The notes beneath the pieces are model-generated. The model saw nothing but the letters and a program-made list of their open reading frames with translations, searched no databases and was not told where the DNA came from. Positions 7,901 through 12,829 of a stretch of DNA of 12,829 nucleotides are shown piece after piece. The position numbers were made by a program, and so were the translations under genes. Positions within the stretch are counted from its first letter, which is position 1, and the number at the start of each line of letters is the position of its first letter. The DNA is taken from the NCBI GenBank assembly GCA_035548775.1, contig DASZSI010000360.1, positions 1 through 12,829 on the forward strand, read 5' to 3'. This stretch comes from UBA7672 sp035548775 (GTDB lineage Bacteria; Pseudomonadota; Alphaproteobacteria; Caulobacterales; Hyphomonadaceae).

Positions 7901-10274
7901 AACCTCGCTGCGGGAGATCATGGTCGCCCTGCTTGCGCTGGGACCCGCCAGCGGGCCCGACCAGGCCGCGATGCGGAAGGCGATCGGCCACCTGCTGCAG
8001 TCGCCGCCGAACGAGGAGCAGCTGGCCAAGGCGTGGCGCGACGTGCGCAAGGCGCTGGAGGAGTTGCAGGCGCCGCCTTCACCGCCTGCCAAGCCGCTGA
8101 CCCCCGCCGACCAGGAACACGCACTGAAAAACAGCTGGGCGAATTTTGCGCACGGCAAGCACGCCGACCCGGACTTCGCGGCTTTTCCCGACGGCGCCGA
8201 GGGTGTCGTGACCGCCCTTCGATCGGCTGACACGAAGGGCGAGTCGGCGGCTCTCACGATCCTTTCACAATCCGTGGAAAGCCTGAAAGCCGGCGTCACG
8301 GAATCGCCCGCGGATCGTTGGGCGGCCGTTGAGCTGGCGGCGCTTGCCCCCGCCGACAAGACCAATCCATCGCGGCCGACCAAGTGGGATGCGCGCGCCG
8401 AGGCGCTGAGGCAGCTGAAGCCGGACTCTGAAAGCACTGATTGGGTAGGGCGGATGGCCGAGGCGCGCCGCCGGCTGCTGCTGGGGGAAGCGCTGGGCCG
8501 TTCTTTCGGCGTTCAGTTCGGGGAGATTGAAGCCGAGCTTGATGAAGCTTCGCGCCGGTTCAACGATCTCGGCGAGCCTCATGGCGTGGGACTGGCGGAG
8601 CTGGTGCGCGGACGCGCCCATGCCTGGCGTGGCCAATTGATGGAAGCGAGCGAGTCGCTCTCGGTCGCGTTGGTGGCGTTCTTCCAGCTGGGCAACCGGT
8701 TTCGCATGTCGGACGCCGCTTACGAGCTTGGTGTCGCCTATCGCGAGCTTCATCGCTTCGAAGCGGCGCGGCGAGTGCAGGCGCAGAACGTGGCGCTGGA
8801 AATCCAGCGCGGACAGGTCGATGCGCTGACCCGCGCGATGCAGTCTTACGCCATGACGCACGTCAACGAGGCGCGGCTGACCGGAACCGCCTCGCCGGCA
8901 GACAAGTCGGCGAGGATGCAATTGCTGGCCAAGGCTCGCCTGCTGGCCTGGCGCGCCTTCGAAATGGTCAAGACGCGACCAGAGCCCGGACCGGAAGGGC
9001 CGCCGCCTGCACCGTCCGGCGAAGCCGCTGCGGACCTTCCCCAAATCATCGGGCGCGAACCCAACGAGTATCGCGCGGTGATCTGCGCACGCGATCTTTC
9101 GGAAATAGCCCTGCTTTCCGGCAACGAGGACCTGGCGCGCGGCTGGCTGGAGCGCGCCAAGGCGGAAGCGCACGCAGCGCCGGCGCCCGGCCAGTCGATG
9201 GTGGACGCATTCGTCATGCCGGCATTCAGTGCGGTGGGGCAGCTCGATCCCGAAGACGCGCGCAAAAGGCTGGCCGACGGCACAAAATTCGAACTGGTCC
9301 GGCTGGCCGAGCTGGAGCTGCGGTTTTCCTCGCGCGAGCAAAGGACGCCGCTCGAGCGGGCGAAGGATCTCGATCTTGTCGCTCGCGCCTGGGATATCCA
9401 GAAACTGCCTGCCTATGCGATCGAGGCCTGGCTCAACGCCGCCGATGTTGTGACGGGGCGCGCAGCTCCGGAAGAGCCGGAAACGCTTGCGGCCCGGCAT
9501 TGGCGCTACCTGGCCCTGCGCCAGGCCGCCAATGTGGGTTCGTCCATCCACGCGCGCGGCGTCGTCGACTCGCCGGTCGAATTGTCGGAGATCGAAAAGG
9601 CCGTCGCAGCCGCCGCCAATGTCTCCGTGCTGCAGCTGATCGATAGCCGCGGCGAGGCCCGGACCTATCGGGTGCGGGATTTCGATGCACTCACTACCTC
9701 GCGTCTTCTGGTGAGGACGCCGGCGCCGCAGGGATGGGAGGCGCAACGGCGATTGCTGGAGGCGGTCTCGCGCCAAAGGCCGGGCGTCCCGCGAATCCTG
9801 CGCAGCGGAACGGAGGGCGGCGCCGCCTGGGTGCTGGATGAAGATGTCGAAGGGCCGACGCTGGAGCGGGTAATGAGGGACCCGCCGCTGACGGCCTCTC
9901 GCGTCATGCGCATGCTGGGCCAGTTGGGCGACGTGCTCCAGGCGCTTCGTTCGACCGGAATGCCGGCTGCATGGCCTGACGCCGGCGAGATCGTTCTTGC
10001 GCCGGGGGACAAGCTGGTGCTGCGCCGCTATGGCGAACTGTTCCTCGGCTCGACGCCACCCGCGTCCATCAAGGGCCCGGTCGCGGATGTATCGGCCTAT
10101 GTGGAACTGGCGAAGCAGTGGATTGCGACGCTACGAGATACATCATCGAAGCATTCCGGCGTGCTGGCTGACATCCAGCGCTATGAGAAAGCCAAGCCCG
10201 CCGACCAGCGCGAGGCCCTGACCACCATCGCTTCGCGCTTCAGGGATCTGGCGGACCTGGGCCGCAAGGGCTAA
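7887..10274 (+). CDS. Helical-repeat (TPR-like) protein with C-terminal pseudokinase-like domain
   Basis: A 795-residue protein with no signal peptide or membrane segment, so probably cytoplasmic. The N-terminal 60 residues are helical and charged, followed by a Pro-rich break. Residues about 185-330 show alternating Ala/Leu-rich amphipathic helices of TPR type, e.g. 'RGRAHAWRGQLMEASESL' and 'AAYELGVAYRELHRFEAA'; helical repeats seem to continue to about 550. Residues about 575-750 resemble a protein kinase: 'RRLLEAVSRQRPGVPRILRSG' recalls the alphaC/beta4 region, and 'VLDEDVEGPTLERVM' (649-663) the hinge 'vmEyveGpsL'. The catalytic loop HRDxxxxN is replaced by 'GMPAAWPDAGEIVL' (691-704), DFG by 'RRYGELFLG', and no beta3 lysine is evident. 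It should therefore bind rather than phosphorylate. Overlap with the FHA-protease gene suggests translational coupling and a shared complex. The kinase call rests on pattern only. Confidence 0.8.
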   Translation: MDNTETSLREIMVALLALGPASGPDQAAMRKAIGHLLQSPPNEEQLAKAWRDVRKALEELQAPPSPPAKPLTPADQEHALKNSWANFAHGKHADPDFAAFPDGAEGVVTALRSADTKGESAALTILSQSVESLKAGVTESPADRWAAVELAALAPADKTNPSRPTKWDARAEALRQLKPDSESTDWVGRMAEARRRLLLGEALGRSFGVQFGEIEAELDEASRRFNDLGEPHGVGLAELVRGRAHAWRGQLMEASESLSVALVAFFQLGNRFRMSDAAYELGVAYRELHRFEAARRVQAQNVALEIQRGQVDALTRAMQSYAMTHVNEARLTGTASPADKSARMQLLAKARLLAWRAFEMVKTRPEPGPEGPPPAPSGEAAADLPQIIGREPNEYRAVICARDLSEIALLSGNEDLARGWLERAKAEAHAAPAPGQSMVDAFVMPAFSAVGQLDPEDARKRLADGTKFELVRLAELELRFSSREQRTPLERAKDLDLVARAWDIQKLPAYAIEAWLNAADVVTGRAAPEEPETLAARHWRYLALRQAANVGSSIHARGVVDSPVELSEIEKAVAAAANVSVLQLIDSRGEARTYRVRDFDALTTSRLLVRTPAPQGWEAQRRLLEAVSRQRPGVPRILRSGTEGGAAWVLDEDVEGPTLERVMRDPPLTASRVMRMLGQLGDVLQALRSTGMPAAWPDAGEIVLAPGDKLVLRRYGELFLGSTPPASIKGPVADVSAYVELAKQWIATLRDTSSKHSGVLADIQRYEKAKPADQREALTTIASRFRDLADLGRKG

Positions 10275-10360
10275 ACGCGCCACGAAAAGGTGTTTTCCGG
10301 CGAGCGGGCCTGCCGGTCCACAAGCGGTACGGAACCCATGAGCTTTCAATCGAGGACAGG

Positions 10361-10654
10361 ATGACCGGCCAGATCGACGACGCCTTCTACGACCGGGCGG
10401 ACGCCCATATTCATCTTGCGAACGACCAGGTGGAGAAAGCGCCCAGGGAAATGGTCAACGCCTCGATGATGTTCGCCTCGGCGCGGTTCAGTGCGTTCAT
10501 CTCGGCCAGCGGATTTGCTTCGGGCGAGGCCATGAAAGCCAAGCGGGATGAGACGATCGACTATTTCGTCGCCGGCTTCCGGCAGATGCTGGAAGGCAAT
10601 CTCGACGCATACATCCAGAATTTCGATGCATACATGAAAGGCGGAAAGCAATGA
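10361..10654 (+). CDS. DUF3144 family protein (first of tandem pair)
   Basis: A 97-residue, probably all-helical cytoplasmic protein. Its features match DUF3144 as I know the family: 'FYDRADAHIHLAN' near the N-terminus, a middle 'FASARFSAFISA' helix and a C-terminal 'MLEGNLDAYIQNFDAYM'. The family's function is unknown. There is no signal peptide. GAGG about seven bases upstream supports the ATG at 10361. The gene lies 86 bases after the pseudokinase gene, a gap that contains an imperfect GC-rich inverted repeat (CCGGC 10297-10301 / GCCGG 10312-10316) without a T-run, so readthrough from upstream is possible. Its stop overlaps the start of a clear paralogue (ATGA, 10651-10654), indicating a duplicated pair expressed together. 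Confidence 0.85.
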   Translation: MTGQIDDAFYDRADAHIHLANDQVEKAPREMVNASMMFASARFSAFISASGFASGEAMKAKRDETIDYFVAGFRQMLEGNLDAYIQNFDAYMKGGKQ

Positions 10655-10956
10655 CAACCGAAGGCGGACCGGACAGCGAACGGGGCAAGGCTTTCTTCGA
10701 CCGCGCCGATGCCATCGTCGCCCTCGCCAACGCACAGGCGCAGGAAGTCCCTCCTGAAGACGTCAGTGCGTCGCTGCTATTCGCGGCCTCGCGATACCAC
10801 GCCTTCATCACTGCGGCGCGAGCGCATAACGCGGAGAATATGCAGGCGGCGCGGGATGGAGTGGTCGACTATTTTCTCGGCCAGTACCGGATGATGCTGT
10901 TGGACAACCTGGACGACTACATCCGGAATTTCCCGGCCTATATGGGGAGGGGATAG
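10651..10956 (+). CDS. DUF3144 family protein (second of tandem pair)
   Basis: A 101-residue paralogue of the gene immediately before it. Both share 'F(Y/F)DRADA', a central 'FA(S)ARFxAFI' type helix and 'ML..NLD.YI.NF.AYM' at the C-terminus; differences are spread throughout, so the duplication is not recent. This copy carries about ten extra N-terminal residues and has 'RAHNAENM' where the first has 'GFASGEAM'. The four-base ATGA overlap with the preceding stop points to coupled translation and perhaps a heteromeric pair in fixed ratio. The terB-like gene follows after 12 bases. Biochemical role unknown. Confidence 0.83.
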   Translation: MTTEGGPDSERGKAFFDRADAIVALANAQAQEVPPEDVSASLLFAASRYHAFITAARAHNAENMQAARDGVVDYFLGQYRMMLLDNLDDYIRNFPAYMGRG

Positions 10957-10968
10957 GAGAGCCGCCCC

Positions 10969-11427
10969 ATGGCTGCCGGATTTCTTCGCCGCCTTCTGCT
11001 TTCGACGGGCCATGACGACCTGCCGCCCGAGGATGCGCGCACGGCGATCGCTGCTGTGCTGGTGATGGCGGCGCGAGCAGATGGGCAGTACGACCAGGCC
11101 GAACGCGACATGATCGACCAGGCGCTGGCCTCGCGCTTCAAGCTGACGCCTGAAAAGACGCACGGCCTGCGCGAAGAGGGCGAGGCAGCGGAGAGCGAGG
11201 CGGTCGACCTCTACCAGTTCACCAAGGCGATCCGCACCACCATCCCGATCGAAGACCGCATCGCCATCATCGAGGAACTGTGGCGCGTGGTGCTGGCCGA
11301 CGGCGTGCGCGACCCGCACGAAGACACGCTGATGCGGCAGCTGACCGACCGGCTCGGCCTGTCGCCGATGGACTCGGCGCTGGCGCGGCAACGCGTGTCC
11401 GGGGGCGGGAGCATCCAGGGGATGTAG
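10969..11427 (+). CDS. TerB-family (TerB-like) acidic helical protein
   Basis: A 152-residue cytoplasmic protein matching stand-alone TerB-family proteins (COG4103 type). Two internally similar acidic segments, 'ARADGQYDQAERDMID' (35-50) and 'VVLADGVRDPHEDTLM' (107-122), occupy the positions of the two symmetric halves of the TerB fold, where acidic residues can bind metal ions. TerB proteins in Ter-type stress systems are thought to link membrane-associated complexes to cytoplasmic partners; a tellurite-resistance role cannot be claimed here because no terC, terD or terE gene is nearby. AGGAG at 10955-10959, overlapping the stop of the upstream DUF3144 gene, is well spaced for the ATG. It is the last gene of the central array and ends directly against the stop of the convergent serine hydrolase gene. 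Confidence 0.87.
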   Translation: MAAGFLRRLLLSTGHDDLPPEDARTAIAAVLVMAARADGQYDQAERDMIDQALASRFKLTPEKTHGLREEGEAAESEAVDLYQFTKAIRTTIPIEDRIAIIEELWRVVLADGVRDPHEDTLMRQLTDRLGLSPMDSALARQRVSGGGSIQGM

Positions 11428-12645
11428 CTAGTCGCCGCTGGCGTTGGCTGGCGGATTGGCGCCGAGCGCAATGTCGCCCATGCGGAACCAGTCGGTCTTG
11501 GGCAGGCCCAGCTCATAGTCGAGCCATGCCGGCAGGATTTTCCCCGCGCGCGTGCCGCGCGTGTTCGACAGGATCACGATGCCGGACTTGCTCTCGGGCA
11601 GCCAGGCGATCTGGGCGAGATAGCCCTCGACCCCGCCGGAATGGGTAATCAGCGTATGGCCGGCATAGTTGAACGTGCGAAAGCCCAGGCCATATTCCGT
11701 CGACTTCACCGGCGTTCGCAACGCGCGCTGGCGCGAGGTTTCCGTCGGCGTGTCGACGCGGGGCTTGTGAACTTCATCGAGGATTGCCGGCGACAATACG
11801 TCGGGCCTGAGGCCCATCTGGGCGATCATCCAGTGCGCCATGTCGAGAACGCTGGCGTTCACGCCGCCCGCCGCGGGAAGAAGATAGTAAGGCTGCTTCA
11901 CGGTGGTGGGGACCCAACTCAGGCCAACGCGCCTGTGCGGGCGCGCCCAGTTGCCGCTAGAGGTGAGCCCCGCCATGCCCACCGAGGTTGAGTGAAGACC
12001 CAACGGGGTAAGGATGCGCGCCTGCAATTCCTGTCCGTACTGGCGGCCAGTGGTCAGCTCGATCACCCTGGCGATCATGTTGAAGGCGGTGTTCTGGTAG
12101 GCGAAGCAGTCATGCGGTTCGCAGACGGGCTTCACCTGTGCGTAGCGGCCGAGGATTTCGTCCGGCTTCATGCCGGCTTCGAGATCCTTGTCGTAGGCGA
12201 AGGGCGGCAGGCCCGTGCGGTGGGAAAGGACATCCTCGATCGTCACCGCCGCCGTGTCCGCCGGCTTCTTCAGATGGAATTGCGGGACGAGCGGGGCAAT
12301 CTTGTCGGTCAGCTTGAACTTGCCGTCGGCCATCTCCATCGCCGCCAGCGTGCCGGCGAAGCCCTTGGACAGCGAGGCGATGCGGAAGACCGTGTCCGGC
12401 GTGACGCGCTCGTTCCCGCCGGCGGCGCGAACGCCATAGGTCCGCACCATCGCGATCTGGCCGTTCTGAATCACGGCGACCGCAAGCCCCACGAAGTCCG
12501 GCGCGGTCGCGGCGTCGTCCAGTTCAGCGGCGAATTCCTTGAGCGACGCATCGATCGCCGGCGTGGTTGCGGTTGTCTGCGCACGCGCAGCCATCGGCGC
12601 AGCGAGCGCGACGAAAGCCGAAGCGAGGAGGACCGCCAGTTTCAC
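11428..12645 (-). CDS. Secreted serine hydrolase, class C beta-lactamase / DD-peptidase-like family
   Basis: A 405-residue protein with a clear Sec signal peptide: positive start, hydrophobic 'LAVLLASAFVALAA' core and a probable cleavage after 'ARA' near residue 22. The active-site triad of the AmpC-like (Beta-lactamase, PF00144) family is present: 'SLSK' with S91 nucleophile and K94, 'YQN' at 183-185, and 'HSGG' at 335-338 in place of KTG. HxG-type members are mostly esterases, D-amino-acid-specific peptidases or cell-wall-related hydrolases, so antibiotic resistance should not be assumed. The start is GTG at 12645; a GGGAT about six bases upstream is a weak ribosome-binding site and no better in-frame start is evident. 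It follows the NADAR gene on the same strand after 66 bases, so the two could be cotranscribed. Confidence 0.92.
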   Translation of the reverse strand: MKLAVLLASAFVALAAPMAARAQTTATTPAIDASLKEFAAELDDAATAPDFVGLAVAVIQNGQIAMVRTYGVRAAGGNERVTPDTVFRIASLSKGFAGTLAAMEMADGKFKLTDKIAPLVPQFHLKKPADTAAVTIEDVLSHRTGLPPFAYDKDLEAGMKPDEILGRYAQVKPVCEPHDCFAYQNTAFNMIARVIELTTGRQYGQELQARILTPLGLHSTSVGMAGLTSSGNWARPHRRVGLSWVPTTVKQPYYLLPAAGGVNASVLDMAHWMIAQMGLRPDVLSPAILDEVHKPRVDTPTETSRQRALRTPVKSTEYGLGFRTFNYAGHTLITHSGGVEGYLAQIAWLPESKSGIVILSNTRGTRAGKILPAWLDYELGLPKTDWFRMGDIALGANPPANASGD

Positions 12646-12711
12646 GTCAGATCCCGAACCACCGGAAGAACCTTGCCCAAAGAAGTTAACTGCGAACTAG
12701 GCGGGAATTTG

Positions 12712-12829
12712 TCAGGCATTGCTACGGGCTAATTCGGCGCGCACGGCCATAAGCACCTGGCCGAGCAGGTTGGTTCCCTGCCATTTTGCGGGATCAAGCG
12801 CGGCAGGATCGTTCTCCGAAAGGCCGATC
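12712..12829 (-). CDS. NADAR (YbiA-like) family protein, C-terminus only
   Basis: Reading the minus strand from the window edge gives an open frame of 38 residues ending at TGA (12714-12712). It begins 'IGLSENDPAALDPAKWQG' and continues 'TNLLGQVLMAVRAEL', which matches the conserved C-terminal end of NADAR/DUF1768 proteins ('GIGLs.dDP.a.dP..W.G.NlLG.aLM.VR..L'). Family members are N-glycosidases or ADP-ribosyl hydrolases; YbiA acts on riboflavin-pathway intermediates, and others reverse ADP-ribosylation of guanine. Most of the gene lies beyond the window, so catalytic residues cannot be checked. Confidence 0.72.
   Translation of the reverse strand, partial: IGLSENDPAALDPAKWQGTNLLGQVLMAVRAELARSNA

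Noticed and set aside
8265..9776. Long minus-strand open frame (503 codons) antisense to the TPR/pseudokinase gene
   Set aside because: Low-complexity basic translation with no family match, while the plus-strand frame has coherent helical repeats and overlaps its upstream neighbour as in an operon.
10297..10316. Intrinsic terminator between the pseudokinase and DUF3144 genes
   Set aside because: The stem is only five base pairs with a ten-base loop and no following T-run.
10969..11427. Tellurite resistance function for the TerB-like gene
   Set aside because: No terC, terD or terE homologue is present; stand-alone TerB proteins have other, mostly unknown roles.
11428..12645. True AmpC antibiotic-resistance beta-lactamase
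   Set aside because: The third motif is HSGG rather than KTG and no ampR is adjacent; the family is dominated by esterases and peptidases.
11992..12732. Plus-strand open frame of 246 codons opposite the serine hydrolase
   Set aside because: The minus strand carries signal peptide and SxxK, YxN and HxG motifs; the plus frame shows no family features.

Overview
The window is GC-rich, gene-dense bacterial DNA with short intergenic gaps, overlapping start and stop codons and mostly recognisable Shine-Dalgarno sequences. The gene content (LysR regulator, CPA1 antiporter, DUF3144 proteins, TerB, AmpC-like serine hydrolase, NADAR protein) suggests a proteobacterium, most likely an alphaproteobacterium; this is inference, since no rRNA or other taxonomic marker is present.

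Left part (1-4063): the 3' part of a LysR-type regulator gene, a trehalose-6-phosphatase gene (otsB), a short stretch that looks like the decayed start of a GH15 glucoamylase gene, an FAD-dependent monooxygenase, and on the minus strand a CPA1 Na+/H+ antiporter. These look like separate, ordinary accessory or metabolic genes.

Central part (4360-11427): six plus-strand genes in close array that read as one functional unit. In order they are: a Tat-type lipoprotein of unknown fold with a peptidoglycan-binding-like tail; a membrane protein with an FHA-like cytoplasmic domain, one transmembrane helix and a periplasmic trypsin-like protease; a large cytoplasmic helical-repeat protein ending in a kinase-like fold that has lost its catalytic residues; two tandem DUF3144 paralogues; and a TerB-family protein. 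Signalling modules inside the cell (FHA, pseudokinase, TerB) appear to be wired to a protease and a wall-associated lipoprotein outside the inner membrane. I know of no named system with this composition, so it is the best candidate for an undescribed system here. A divergent intergenic region (4064-4359) with two palindromes and a possible promoter precedes it.

Right part (11428-12829): a secreted AmpC-like serine hydrolase on the minus strand, meeting terB tail to tail with no base between the stop codons, and the 3' end of a NADAR (YbiA-like) gene running off the window edge. No tRNA, rRNA, CRISPR array, insertion sequence or phage gene was seen.
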